A DNA stretch of 34,754 nt from positions 1 to 34,754 of the forward strand of contig JAVCCZ010000158.1 of NCBI GenBank assembly GCA_030765265.1, written 5' to 3'. Source of the DNA: Candidatus Erginobacter occultus. GTDB taxonomy: Bacteria; Auribacterota; Erginobacteria; Erginobacterales; Erginobacteraceae. The translations under genes were made by a program, and so were the position numbers. The notes under the pieces were generated by a model. That model saw nothing but the letters and a program-made list of their open reading frames with translations. It did no database searches and was not told where the DNA came from. This document shows positions 1-7,355 of this stretch, piece by piece (position 1 is the stretch's first letter; every line of letters begins with the position of its first letter).

Positions 1-11
1 CCAAAAACCAG

Positions 12-90
12 GTCATTGCGAGGAGGGACGACGAAGCAATCTGTTGAGTTTGTGATGAGATTGCTTCGTCACTTCGTTCCTCGCAATGAC
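12..90. repeat. Intergenic long inverted repeat (palindromic element)
   Basis: Two arms of about 31 and 33 bases (12-42 and 58-90) are near-perfect reverse complements around a 15-base loop. Each arm reads from GTCATTGCGAGG through ACGAAGCAATCT, with a 2-base length difference in the middle. From memory this motif is a widely dispersed intergenic repeat in many unrelated bacterial genomes. Here it lies just past the stop codon of the leftward response regulator, so its hairpin could also act as a terminator or mRNA 3' stabiliser. No coding sequence is seen in the first 124 bases. Confidence 0.8.
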
Positions 91-124
91 AAAGTCTATG
101 TGATTTAAGGTTTTCGTTCAGACA

Positions 125-511
125 CTAAATAAGCTTTTTCCGGCGGAGAACCAGGGCGACCTTCTCCAGCAGTTCGTCGGGGGAGATCGGCTTGGCCAGG
201 TAGAGGTCGGTATAAAGCCGGGAGCCCTTGATCCGGTTTTCCTCGCTGGCATAGGCGCTGAGGACGATCACCGGGATCGACATCGTCTTGTAATTATCCT
301 TCAGCCGCTTTAAAACCTCGAAGCCGTCCCAGCCCGGCATCATAATGTCGAGCAGGACCAGGTCCGGCCGGGCTTTCCGGACCATCTTGATCCCCTCCTT
401 GCCGTCCTCGGCCGTCACGACTTCGTAGCCGCCGCCTTTTTCCAGGATATTCTTCAGGCTTCTCCGGACCGCCGCCTCGTCGTCGATTACCGCGATTTTT
501 ATCTTTCCCAT
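125..511 (-). CDS. Single-domain response regulator (CheY-like receiver)
   Basis: A 128-residue protein made of one receiver domain. The acidic pair D10-D11, phosphoacceptor D55 in the run DLVLLDIMMPG, switch residue S85 in VIVLSAYA and invariant K107 followed by P are all present, so it should be phosphorylated by a histidine kinase. There is no output domain, so it acts through protein contacts or as a phosphorelay intermediate in the cytoplasm. An ATG lies 6 bases further upstream, but it directly abuts the GGAG Shine-Dalgarno; the chosen ATG has a 6-base spacing. It follows a second receiver gene by 12 bases on the same strand, so the two are probably co-transcribed. No cognate kinase is adjacent; the nearest is at 15797-16915. 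The receiver assignment is secure and the signalling target unknown. Confidence 0.9.
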   Translation of the reverse strand: MGKIKIAVIDDEAAVRRSLKNILEKGGGYEVVTAEDGKEGIKMVRKARPDLVLLDIMMPGWDGFEVLKRLKDNYKTMSIPVIVLSAYASEENRIKGSRLYTDLYLAKPISPDELLEKVALVLRRKKLI

Positions 512-523
512 TGTCATCTCCGG

Positions 524-931
524 TTATTGGTCCGCGGCGTATTTCGGCGACAGGGCGATATTGATCGCCTGGAGCAATTCCTGGGGCGAAAAGAGTTTGG
601 CCAGGAATATCGCCTCCGTTCCCTGGCGTTCCGAGATCCGTTTCCGTTCCGGGGCGGTCTCTTCCGGGTAGGCCGAGATGAAGATAAAAGGGATGGAGGC
701 GGTCCGGGGGTTTTCGCTCAATCCCCAGTAGAGGTCGTAGCCGCTTTCCTTTTCCAGCATAATATCGCAGATGATCAGGTCCGGCCGCCGCGCCTTGATC
801 GCTTTCCGGGCCCCGGCTAAAGAATCGGATCTCCGGACGGAGAAATCGCTGACCTCGAGGATCAATTCCAGCAGCCGCCCGATCGTCTTGTCATCATCAA
901 CGACCAGGATCTTCTTTCGCTCTTTGGTCAT
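524..931 (-). CDS. Single-domain response regulator with atypical K-L motif
   Basis: A 135-residue receiver domain. D12-D13 and D14 form the acidic pocket, D56 is the phosphoacceptor (DLIICDIM), S86 is the switch position and K112 is the invariant lysine. The lysine is followed by leucine (AKLFSP) instead of the usual proline, which may alter the beta5-alpha5 switch face. The frame stays open a further 61 codons upstream, but that extension is low-complexity and Arg/Ser rich, and it overlaps the neighbouring outer-membrane gene. The chosen ATG has GGGAGAA just upstream and begins the normal MTKERKKILVVDDD receiver N-terminus. It is the first gene of a two-receiver pair. No output domain is present. 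Confidence 0.87.
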   Translation of the reverse strand: MTKERKKILVVDDDKTIGRLLELILEVSDFSVRRSDSLAGARKAIKARRPDLIICDIMLEKESGYDLYWGLSENPRTASIPFIFISAYPEETAPERKRISERQGTEAIFLAKLFSPQELLQAINIALSPKYAADQ

Positions 932-950
932 TTCGTTCTCCCGGCGGCGG

Positions 951-1319
951 TCAGAAAACCAAGCCCAGGGTGCCCCCGCCCCAGAACCCGTCCTTGCCGT
1001 CCGCGATTTCCCGCCGGAGTTCGCTTCCCAGGAGGCTGTAATCAACCTCGATGAACTTCCCCTTGTTCTCCAGCGTGTCGGTGAGTTCCAGGTTTCCCCA
1101 GACCCCGGCTTCAAAACCGTAAAGGGATACCCAGACTTCCGGTTGGGAAACCCCCTTATCGTTAACCTCCAGACCCCGCCAGATGTACTTGGAATATATC
1201 CCGGCCTCGGCCCCGCAGGAGAGGGGTAAACCGTTTTCTTCCATCTCTCCGGCCCCCGCCGCCGCGGCGCTCGCGAAGAACAGTCCGAGCGCGACCAAAG
1301 CGATCGAGGTTTTTCTCAT
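951..1319 (-). CDS. Short outer-membrane-type beta-barrel protein, probably truncated
   Basis: A 122-residue exported protein. Residues 1-23 form a signal peptide (basic MRK, hydrophobic core, AAAAGAG cleavage area). The mature start AEAGIYSKYIWRGLEVND closely resembles the first strands of TorF-type putative porins, which in my recollection run to about 250-300 residues. Here the sequence continues through only a few amphipathic strands and ends in LGLVF, a terminal Phe as expected for an outer-membrane barrel. The small size suggests either an internal deletion that kept both ends or a truncated remnant. ATG at 1319 was preferred to the adjacent ATG at 1322 because GGAGG then sits 6 bases away. 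An 11-bp palindrome (CATACAGTATG, 1353-1363) lies about 35 bases upstream. The family call is moderate. Confidence 0.6.
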   Translation of the reverse strand: MRKTSIALVALGLFFASAAAAGAGEMEENGLPLSCGAEAGIYSKYIWRGLEVNDKGVSQPEVWVSLYGFEAGVWGNLELTDTLENKGKFIEVDYSLLGSELRREIADGKDGFWGGGTLGLVF

Positions 1320-1535
1320 CATCAGCCTCCAAATTAAGATAGGATCGAATACCATACAGTATGTCACAAGATAGGGGGAGAAGAAAGTTTGAGATCGGAA
1401 AAACTGTCCCCGGTGGATATTTGTTGTTTTTATAGTTGCCGTCGGGGATGATTTCAAGCTACAATTATACTTATTTTGGATAAATCGTGAAATACTAAAT
1501 TAATCCTAACGGCTCCCGGAGCCGGGGAGGCGCTG

Positions 1536-2000
1536 ATGAAAAGAGCGGAAAAAATGACTGTGGGACTCCTGATTGTTCTGCTGTTGCTGACAATCGCGGG
1601 TTGCGCGGCCGGGCCGGATTCCCGGTTTGCCGCCTGCCCGGCCGGTTTCTGGCCCGGCCTCTGGCACGGGTTGATCTCCCCGGTGACCTTTGTCGTCGGC
1701 CTCTTCAGCCGGGCGGTCCGGATCTATGAGACCAATAACACCGGAAATTGGTACGACTTCGGGTTTATGATCGGGGTCGGCATCATCTTTGGCGGGGGGT
1801 TAAAGGCCGGGTGGGGGATAAAGAGCCGGTCGGAGAAGGAGTGGGACGAGATCGGGGAGAAGGTGGAGAGAAAGATCCGCCGGGGGATCGCCGACTGGCT
1901 CAACGAGGAGAAAAAAGAGGACGACGGGGAATGGCGGGAGATCAGCGGCCGGATCGAGGAGAAGATCAAGCGGGAACTGCGGGATTGGGCGGATAAATAA
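1536..2000 (+). CDS. Small conserved lipoprotein of unknown function
   Basis: A 154-residue predicted lipoprotein. Residues 7-22 are hydrophobic and end in the lipobox TIAGC with C23 as lipidation site. Residues 38-70 (GFWPGLWHGLISPVTFVVGL and onward) and 71-95 (NWYDFGFMIGVGIIFGGG) form two hydrophobic segments and match a small family I recall from diverse bacteria, with a G-W-G-H / P-T-F / N-x-G-W-Y-D-F-G pattern and no assigned function. The C-terminal third (about 97-154) is very charged with repeated EKVERKI / IEEKIKREL patterns, predicting amphipathic helix or coiled coil. GGGGAGG lies just ahead of the ATG. A TAAATT at 1496-1501 could be a -10 element, but no good -35 accompanies it. 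Likely anchored in a membrane. Confidence 0.75.
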   Translation: MKRAEKMTVGLLIVLLLLTIAGCAAGPDSRFAACPAGFWPGLWHGLISPVTFVVGLFSRAVRIYETNNTGNWYDFGFMIGVGIIFGGGLKAGWGIKSRSEKEWDEIGEKVERKIRRGIADWLNEEKKEDDGEWREISGRIEEKIKRELRDWADK

Positions 2001-2061
2001 TCCGCCGCCGCCCCGGGGAAAACAGGTTTATCGTCCGGCTTCGAACTGGTAAGCTTTCCCT

Positions 2062-2796
2062 ATGAACGGTGAAAACCAAAGGGTGGTGATCGGGCGCAAC
2101 GCGGTCGGGGAAGTTCTCCGGTCGGGCGCCAGGATCCGGCGGCTTTACCTCGCCGGGAAGGGAGGGGGGCGGGATCTCCAGGGCCTGGCCGACCAGGCTC
2201 GGCGGCAGGGGGTGCAGGTGGTCTCCAGCGACCGCGACACCCTGGAACGGATCTCCGGCGGGGTCCGGCACCAGGGTGCGGCCGCGGTCCTCGACCCCTT
2301 CGCCTATGCCGACTTCGATTGGTTGATCCGGACGGTGAAAGAAAACCGGGGGTTGCTCCTGGTCCTGGACTCGGTCCAGGACCCCCGGAACCTGGGGGCG
2401 ATCATCCGCTCGGCCGAGGCTCTGGGCGCCGGCGGGGTGGCGATACCCCGCGACCGCTCCGCCCCGGTAACCCCGGTGGTGGAACGAACGGCGGCCGGGG
2501 CCACTTCCCACCTCCCGATCGCCCGGGTCGGCAACCTGGCCCGGACCCTGGAGCGTTTGAAGAAGGCGGGCTATTGGGTGGTGGGGGCCGACTCCCGGCA
2601 GGGAGGGGATCCGGTGAAGCTCGACCTCCCCCCGCCCCTGGCCCTGGTGCTCGGTTCCGAGGAGAAAGGGATCCGCCCGGTCAATCTCCGGCAGTGCGAC
2701 GCCCTGGTCCAAATCCCCCTCTCCGGCCGGGTTGATTCCCTCAACGTCTCCGTCGCCGCCGGAATCCTGATTTACGAGTTGCTGAAACCGCAGTAG
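2062..2796 (+). CDS. rlmB: 23S rRNA (guanosine-2'-O)-methyltransferase RlmB / TrmH family
   Basis: A 244-residue SpoU (SPOUT) RNA 2'-O-methyltransferase; RlmB methylates a guanosine of the 23S rRNA peptidyl-transferase region using S-adenosylmethionine. Residues 7-80 are the small RNA-binding domain (VVIGRNAVGEVLRSG, then VRHQGAAAVLDP). The catalytic domain carries all three SPOUT motifs: motif 1 DPRNLGAIIRSAEALG at 107-122 with N110 and R116, motif 2 LVLGSEEKGI at 195-204, and motif 3 IPLSGRVDSLNVSVAAGI at 218-235. The trefoil-knot region is therefore intact. Length matches the family. No clear Shine-Dalgarno precedes the ATG. A TrmH-family tRNA methyltransferase is the alternative, but the N-terminal domain favours RlmB. 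Confidence 0.9.
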   Translation: MNGENQRVVIGRNAVGEVLRSGARIRRLYLAGKGGGRDLQGLADQARRQGVQVVSSDRDTLERISGGVRHQGAAAVLDPFAYADFDWLIRTVKENRGLLLVLDSVQDPRNLGAIIRSAEALGAGGVAIPRDRSAPVTPVVERTAAGATSHLPIARVGNLARTLERLKKAGYWVVGADSRQGGDPVKLDLPPPLALVLGSEEKGIRPVNLRQCDALVQIPLSGRVDSLNVSVAAGILIYELLKPQ

Positions 2797-2800
2797 CTCA

Positions 2801-2865
2801 GTTACTGCTCACTGCTTACCGATTACCGATTACTATTCCCCATTCCCTATTCCCCACTCCCCACT
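2801..2865. repeat. Intergenic simple repeat (ACCGATTAC unit plus ATTCCCC/TATTCCC unit)
   Basis: Two kinds of short degenerate tandem unit lie back to back: CTGCTCACTGCTTACCGATT-type sequence (2801-2833), then ATTCCCCATTCCCTATTCCC-type sequence (2834-2865). Related copies occur at 4226-4272, 9046-9109 and 31345-31396, in either orientation. This copy fills the whole gap between rlmB and the next gene, which therefore begins without a recognisable Shine-Dalgarno. The opposite strand is G-rich, with several GGGG/GGG tracts. Confidence 0.75.
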
Positions 2866-3651
2866 ATGTTCACCGTCCTGAAACTCCTCAAACCCTTCTT
2901 CCTCCCCCCGGTCCTGGTCCTGCTCGGGATGGCGGCCGCCCTGGTCCTGGCGGCGAGGAAGAAATGGAAGTGGACGGTCCGCATCCTGGCCGCCGTCCTC
3001 CTCGGCTATTATCTTCTCTCCATCGAGCCGGTTGCCTACCTTCTGGTCCGTTCCCTGGAGAGCTCGGTCCCCGCGGCCGCGGCCGGGGTTGGGGAGCCGG
3101 TCGCCATCCTGGTCCTGGCCGGAGGTTACAAGCGGGAGGGGGGAGCGAGACCCTTCGCCGAGCTGGCCGGCCCCAGCTGGCGACGGCTCTGGCGGGGGAT
3201 CGAGATCTACCGGGAGCGGTCCGGCGGGATCCCCATCCTCTACGCCGGGGGGAGCGGTGACCCCTTCAACGCCGCCCCCGGCCAGGCCCAACTGGCCCGG
3301 GACTACGCCCTCTCGGCGGGGGTTCCCCCGGAGGACTTCTGGATCGAGGAAAGCTCCCGGGACACCTTTGAAAACGCCCGGGATGCCCGGTCCGTTCTGG
3401 AGAGAAAATTTGTCGGGACGGGACCTCTCCGGGTGATCCTGGTAACTTCCTCCACCCATATGCTCCGGTCGGTCCTGGTCCTGAAGAAAGCCGGTTTCGA
3501 TCCGATCCCGGCCCCGGCCGATTACCCGATCGGGAGGGTTCCCTGCTCCCCGCTGTCCTTTTATCCCTCTCCCGAGATCTTCCTGGTCTCCACCCGCTGC
3601 GTCCACGAGTGGCTGGGGATCACCGCCTACCGGCTGATGGGACGGTTGTAG
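2866..3651 (+). CDS. YdcF/ElyC/SanA-like (DUF218) envelope protein
   Basis: A 261-residue inner-membrane protein. Two hydrophobic segments (about 8-30 and 38-60) precede a DUF218 domain that starts at VAILVLAGGYKREGG (about 83) and includes GIPILYAGGSGDP, the acidic stretch IEESSRDTFENARDA and VILVTSSTHMLRSVLVLKKAG, the family hallmarks. Related proteins such as E. coli ElyC and SanA influence envelope and peptidoglycan biogenesis, with the DUF218 domain outside the cytoplasmic membrane; the exact reaction is not established. The two-TM N-terminus and overall length fit ElyC rather than YdcF. The ATG directly follows a C-rich simple repeat and lacks a Shine-Dalgarno, so the start is less certain than the identity. 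Confidence 0.85.
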   Translation: MFTVLKLLKPFFLPPVLVLLGMAAALVLAARKKWKWTVRILAAVLLGYYLLSIEPVAYLLVRSLESSVPAAAAGVGEPVAILVLAGGYKREGGARPFAELAGPSWRRLWRGIEIYRERSGGIPILYAGGSGDPFNAAPGQAQLARDYALSAGVPPEDFWIEESSRDTFENARDARSVLERKFVGTGPLRVILVTSSTHMLRSVLVLKKAGFDPIPAPADYPIGRVPCSPLSFYPSPEIFLVSTRCVHEWLGITAYRLMGRL

Positions 3652-3666
3652 TGGAAAGCGCAGAGA

Positions 3667-3702
3667 GCAAAGCGCATAGCGCCCGGGCTCTATGCGCTTT
3701 GC
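3667..3702. terminator. Perfect 13-bp stem hairpin between convergent genes
   Basis: Arms 3667-3679 and 3690-3702 are perfect reverse complements (GCAAAGCGCATAG / CTATGCGCTTTGC). The 10-base loop itself contains the palindrome GCCCGGGC. It lies between the rightward YdcF-like gene and the leftward permease remnant, and the stop codon of the latter (TAG, 3690-3692 on the minus strand) is inside the stem. There is no long U tract, so a factor-assisted bidirectional terminator or a dispersed palindrome is equally possible. Confidence 0.55.
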
Positions 3703-4217
3703 GCTTTGCTTTCTCGGGGAAGCACCAGGTTCAAAACCGTGGCCGTGATCGCCCCCACGGCCAACCCCGAACGGAGGATGGCGGCCAGCGAGCCGAGGAG
3801 TATCCCGCCCGCCTCGGCCCGTTCGGCGATCCGGAGAAAGGCTTCCGGGACCAGGTCGATCCCCAGGCCGGCGGCCAAAGTGACGGCGAGGATGAACTGA
3901 TCCCTCACCTCCAACCCCCCGGAGACGACGATCTTCAGGCCGGCCACCGCCACCATCGCGAACATAATCGTGGTCGCCCCGCCTAAAACCGGCTTCGGCA
4001 TCACGCTGATCAGGGCGGCCACCCGGGGAAAGAAACCGAGCAGAACCAGGATCCCGGCCACCCCGTAGCCGACCCGCCGGGAGGCGACTCCGGTCAGCCC
4101 GATCAGCAGGGGCGGGGTGACGATCCCGACGAACATCGCCAGGACGTGCTGCGTCCCGCCGAGCAGGACCGTGAACACCCCCACCTTCGCCTCCACCCCG
4201 AAGAAAGGCCTTGTCAT
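3690..4217 (-). pseudogene. Xanthine/uracil permease (NCS2) with a large internal in-frame deletion
   Basis: A 175-residue open frame that joins the two ends of an NCS2 purine/pyrimidine permease. Residues 12-40 (GVFTVLLGGTQHVLAMFVG, then IVTPPLLIG) are the family's first membrane segment. They are followed directly by LTGVASRRVGYGVAGILVLL, which in full-length proteins of about 430-460 residues comes after roughly 250 more residues, past the QNNG-type substrate-binding helix. The rest (VMPKPVLGGATTIMFAMV, then the last helices) is normal C-terminal sequence. The junction falls near base 4098, between G40 and L41. Substrate-binding segments are missing, so transport is unlikely, although the frame is preserved. 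It follows the SSS transporter on the same strand. An assembly collapse is possible but not suggested by any local repeat. Confidence 0.75.
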
Positions 4218-4225
4218 TATCTGGT

Positions 4226-4272
4226 TAGTGCTCCCTGCTCACCGATTACCGATCACTGAATACTGATTACTT
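4226..4272. repeat. Intergenic simple repeat (ACCGATTAC-type units)
   Basis: A degenerate array of GTGCTCCCTGCTCACCGATT-type sequence, followed by ACCGATCACTGAATACTGAT-type sequence. It is the same family as 2801-2833 and the right half of 9046-9109. The last codons and the stop of the leftward sodium:solute symporter (VISIQ, TGA at 4253-4255) are made from this repeat, so it appears to have invaded or replaced the original gene end. Confidence 0.7.
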
Positions 4273-5725
4273 GTTTTCTCGCGAAGAACCAGCCCCAGAA
4301 GAAGGTCCAGGCGGTCCCGACCACCACGTACCAGGGCCAGGCCAACAGGGTCGTCCCCGGGAAGAGGAAATGCTCACCGAGGGTGAAGGCGACCAGGAGC
4401 AGGGGGCTGGTGACCATCGCGTAGATGTTCATCCGGTCGTTGCTTTTTTTGGTCAAAACCCCCAGGAGAAAGATCCCGAGCATCGCCCCGTAGGTGAATC
4501 CGGTGACCTTGAAGCCGAGCCAGAGTTTGCCCCCGGGGATCTTCTCCAGCCCCAGGGCGGCCCCGATCAACAGCAGGCAGAAGACGGCCACGAAGACCCG
4601 GGAGGCGGCCAGGTAATGCTTCTCCGTCTTCCCCGGGCGGATAAAGGGCCGGTAGATATCCATCACCGCCGAGGAGGAGAGCGCGTTGATCGAGGAGTCG
4701 AGGCTGGACATCGCGGCGGCGAAGATCGAGGCGATCAGCAGCCCCCGGACCCCGGGGGGGAGGACGGTGACGATAAAGTGGGGGAAGATCAGGTCGGGGT
4801 CGGCGGCGTACTCGGCCGGCAGCGCCGGGCCGACAATCTCGTAGAGGGCGAAGAGCCCGGTCCCGATCAACAGGTAGGTGAAGACGATCGGGAAGTCGAT
4901 CACCCCGGTCAGGATCAGCGACCAGCGGCTCTGCCGGAGGTTCTTGCAGGTCAGCATCCGCTGGGTCAGGGCCTGGTCGGTGCCCAGCGCCGCGAAGGTC
5001 TGGACGCAGCCGTTGATAAAGGCGATCAAAAAGACCGTGGAGGCGGTCAGGGAGAGGCGGAAGTCGAAGACCCGGAACTTGGCCGGCCCGGCCAGTTCCT
5101 TCAGGCCCGACCAGCCCCCGGGGATAGCGTCGAGGATAAAGTAGATCACCAGCCAGGCCCCGCCCATAAAGATGAAGAACTGGAAGAAGTCGGTCCAGAT
5201 CACCGCCTTGATCCCCCCGATCAGGGTGTAGAGGAGGGCGATCGCCGCCACCGACGCGATAATCAGCGAAAGGGAGAAGCCGGTGACCACGGAGAGGACC
5301 AGGGAGACGAGCAGGAGCCGGACCCCGGCGGCCAGCAACTGGGTGATAAAGAAGAAGATCACCGCCGTCCGCCGGGACTTTTCCCCGAAGCGCTGGCTCA
5401 AGAATTGGTAGATCGAGGTCACCTGCCCGCGGTAGAAGGCCGGGAGGAGCAGGAGACCGATCAGGATCCGGCCCAGGAGCGAGCCGAAAGCGAACTGGAG
5501 ATAGGTATAGTCGCCCCCGTAGGAGGAACCGGGGGCGCCGATAAAGGTGACGGCGGAGACCTCGGTGGCCAGGATCGAGAAGGTCACCGCCCACCAGGGC
5601 ATCGACCTCCCCCCGAGAAAATAATCATCGGTGGATTTTTCCTTTCTCCCCGAGAGCAGTCCGATGGCGGCGATCGAGGAGAAGTAAAGGAGGAGGACCA
5701 GGTAGTCGAGGGGGGCGAAGGTCAT
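4253..5725 (-). CDS. Sodium:solute symporter (SSS family, LeuT fold)
   Basis: A 490-residue polytopic inner-membrane protein with about 13 predicted membrane helices. Family hallmarks are DDYFLGGRSMPWWAVTFS at 33-50, GGIKAVIWTDFFQ at 170-182, GTDQALTQRML at 248-258, and AAAMSSLDSSINALSS at 336-351; S340 and S341 lie where SSS proteins coordinate Na+. It should import a small solute with Na+; the substrate (sugar, sialic acid, amino acid or organic acid) cannot be read from these motifs. GGGGAG lies 8 bases before the ATG. The upstream ftsB-like gene ends 6 bases away, so they are probably co-transcribed. The extreme C-terminus is encoded by an intergenic simple repeat. Confidence 0.92.
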   Translation of the reverse strand: MTFAPLDYLVLLLYFSSIAAIGLLSGRKEKSTDDYFLGGRSMPWWAVTFSILATEVSAVTFIGAPGSSYGGDYTYLQFAFGSLLGRILIGLLLLPAFYRGQVTSIYQFLSQRFGEKSRRTAVIFFFITQLLAAGVRLLLVSLVLSVVTGFSLSLIIASVAAIALLYTLIGGIKAVIWTDFFQFFIFMGGAWLVIYFILDAIPGGWSGLKELAGPAKFRVFDFRLSLTASTVFLIAFINGCVQTFAALGTDQALTQRMLTCKNLRQSRWSLILTGVIDFPIVFTYLLIGTGLFALYEIVGPALPAEYAADPDLIFPHFIVTVLPPGVRGLLIASIFAAAMSSLDSSINALSSSAVMDIYRPFIRPGKTEKHYLAASRVFVAVFCLLLIGAALGLEKIPGGKLWLGFKVTGFTYGAMLGIFLLGVLTKKSNDRMNIYAMVTSPLLLVAFTLGEHFLFPGTTLLAWPWYVVVGTAWTFFWGWFFARKQVISIQ

Positions 5726-5731
5726 CGCGAT

Positions 5732-6028
5732 TTACTCCCCTGCCGGGGACGGGGCGGTTTCAATGATGAAGATCTTTTCGTTTTCTCCCGCCAGCCCCAG
5801 CTTTTCCCGGGCCAGCATCTCCAACCGGTCGGGGTTATGGTGGAGTTCCTCGATCTCCCGGGCCAGGTCGGATACCCGTTCCTCCAGTTCGGCGATCCTC
5901 TCCTGGTAGGCCATCTGCCGTCCCCGGAGGGTCTGCAGCTCGCGGAACTTATGATAAAACTGGTAGCCGAACCCGGCCACCAGGGCGGCCATCAGGAGGA
6001 GCCAGACGGTTTTTGCCAGCCATTTCAA
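5732..6028 (-). CDS. ftsB: Septum formation initiator family protein (FtsB/DivIC-like)
   Basis: A 98-residue bitopic protein: a short cytoplasmic tail, one membrane helix at about 6-24 (VWLLLMAALVAGFGYQF), a periplasmic coiled coil at about 28-68 (heptads such as RIAELEERVSDLAREIEEL), then NPDRLEMLAREKLGLAGENE, the conserved FtsB/DivIC C-terminal motif. In the divisome FtsB forms a trimer with FtsL and FtsQ that activates septal peptidoglycan synthesis. The best in-frame start is TTG; GGAG lies about 13 bases upstream, farther than ideal, so the first residues are tentative. The neighbouring leftward gene is a transporter, and no other division gene is in the window. Confidence 0.85.
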   Translation of the reverse strand: MKWLAKTVWLLLMAALVAGFGYQFYHKFRELQTLRGRQMAYQERIAELEERVSDLAREIEELHHNPDRLEMLAREKLGLAGENEKIFIIETAPSPAGE

Positions 6029-6067
6029 GTCGGTTCGCGTTCTCCGGTGCCGGTTGCGGGGGCGGTT

Positions 6068-6095
6068 TTGCTTTCCGCCGGGGAATCTTTATAAT
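6068..6095 (+). promoter_or_regulatory. Sigma-70-type promoter upstream of gshA
   Basis: TTGCTT (6068-6073), a 16-base spacer and a perfect TATAAT (6090-6095), about 50 bases before the gshA start, in an AT-rich island within G+C-rich DNA. The divergent ftsB-like gene starts on the other side. Confidence 0.6.
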
Positions 6096-6146
6096 ATAGT
6101 GTATATTCAGTCACACCCAAACAATAATTTCTCCGGGAAAGGAAAA

Positions 6147-7355
6147 ATGAGCCCAGAAGACGCCAGGTTGACCAGGGAAGATCTGGTCGGATATTTTTGC
6201 TCCGCGGTAGTCCCGGAGGAGAAGAACCGGATCGGGGTCGAGTACGAGATCTTCTGCTTTGACCGGGCGAACCGGAAGCGCCTGGCCTACGAGGGTGAGC
6301 CCGGCACCGGGTGGCTTCTCCGCCGGCTGCTCGAGGGCGCGGGCGGCGATCCGGTCGAGGAAGCGGGGCGGCTCGTCGGGATCGAGCACCCGGACTATTC
6401 GGTCAGCATCGAGCCGGGGGGACAGCTCGAGGCCTCCTTCCCTCCCTGCCGGACGGTGATCGAATTCGCGCAGTGCCTGGAGAATTACCTGGTCCGGCTC
6501 CGGGCGGCCGGGGGGGAGCAGGTGGCCTTTATCGCCTCCGGGGCCGACCCGGTCACCCCCTTAAACAGGGTCCCCTGGGTCCCCAAGCGCCGCTACCGGA
6601 TTATGCGCCGCTACTGGGAGAAGAAGCGCGGATTGAGCCTTCATATGATGGCCCAGACGGCGGCGGTCCAGGTCAGCATCGACTACAACTCGGAAGCCGA
6701 CGCCGCCGGCAAGCTCTCCAGCGCCGTCGCCCTCTCCCAGGTTGTCTCCGCCCTCTTCGCCAACTCCCCGGTTTACGGGGGGATTTACCGCTACACCCCG
6801 AGTTTTCGGAAGAAGATCTGGTGTCGGACCGACCGGGAGCGGTCCGGGGTCCCGGCCGGCTGCGGGGGGAAGATCGGGTCCTTTGCCGACTACGTCGATT
6901 ACGCGCTTTCGATCCCGATGCTCTTCATCCTCCGGGCGGGGCGGCTGGAGGAACTGGAAGAGAGGTTCACCTTCCGGGATTTTCTTCTGCGGGGTTGGAG
7001 GGGGGAATATCCCGGCCTCGGCGACTGGCGCCGCCACCTCAACACCATCTTCTCCCTGGTCCGCTTCAACAACACCACGATCGAGGTCAGGTTCTTCGAC
7101 AGCAACCGGCCCGCCCTGGTGGCGGCGATCGCCGCCCTGGTCAAGGGGCTGTTTTATTCCGGCCGGGAGTTCGACCCCCTGGCGGATCCGGCCGCTCTGG
7201 CCGCGATCGCCCGGGAGAACCTGGAGGGGGAGGAGGGGCGGTTTCTCGACCCGCTCGACCGGATGATCCGGGAAGGGGTCTCCCCGGCCGACTATGCCCT
7301 CCGGGCCTTCAGGGCCGGGGGGATCGATGGGCTGCTCGATGGGCTAACAATTTAA
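6147..7355 (+). CDS. gshA: Glutamate-cysteine ligase, GCS2 family
   Basis: A 402-residue cytoplasmic enzyme for the first step of glutathione synthesis: ATP-dependent ligation of L-glutamate and L-cysteine to gamma-glutamylcysteine. GCS2 (plant/proteobacterial-type) motifs are in order: GVEYEIF at 30-36, SIEPGGQLEASF at 87-98, MMAQTAAVQVSIDYNSE at 167-183 and VRFFDSN at 314-320. Length is near the family norm. The frame is open upstream, but the ATG after GGAAAGGAAAA is the natural start and lies downstream of a TATAAT promoter. Its 3' end overlaps the convergent gshB by 47 bases, an unusual head-on arrangement of consecutive pathway genes. EgtA-like ergothioneine ligases share the fold; the adjacent gshB supports glutathione. 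Confidence 0.88.
   Translation: MSPEDARLTREDLVGYFCSAVVPEEKNRIGVEYEIFCFDRANRKRLAYEGEPGTGWLLRRLLEGAGGDPVEEAGRLVGIEHPDYSVSIEPGGQLEASFPPCRTVIEFAQCLENYLVRLRAAGGEQVAFIASGADPVTPLNRVPWVPKRRYRIMRRYWEKKRGLSLHMMAQTAAVQVSIDYNSEADAAGKLSSAVALSQVVSALFANSPVYGGIYRYTPSFRKKIWCRTDRERSGVPAGCGGKIGSFADYVDYALSIPMLFILRAGRLEELEERFTFRDFLLRGWRGEYPGLGDWRRHLNTIFSLVRFNNTTIEVRFFDSNRPALVAAIAALVKGLFYSGREFDPLADPAALAAIARENLEGEEGRFLDPLDRMIREGVSPADYALRAFRAGGIDGLLDGLTI

Noticed and set aside
524-1114. A longer, 196-residue form of the second response regulator
   Set aside because: The extra N-terminal 61 residues overlap the outer-membrane gene, lack a ribosome-binding site and are low complexity.
4271-6094. A 607-codon open frame antisense to the sodium symporter and ftsB-like gene
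   Set aside because: It is charged, Gly/Asp/Gln/Pro-rich low complexity without motifs and mirrors real, well-conserved genes on the other strand; G+C-rich DNA produces such frames.
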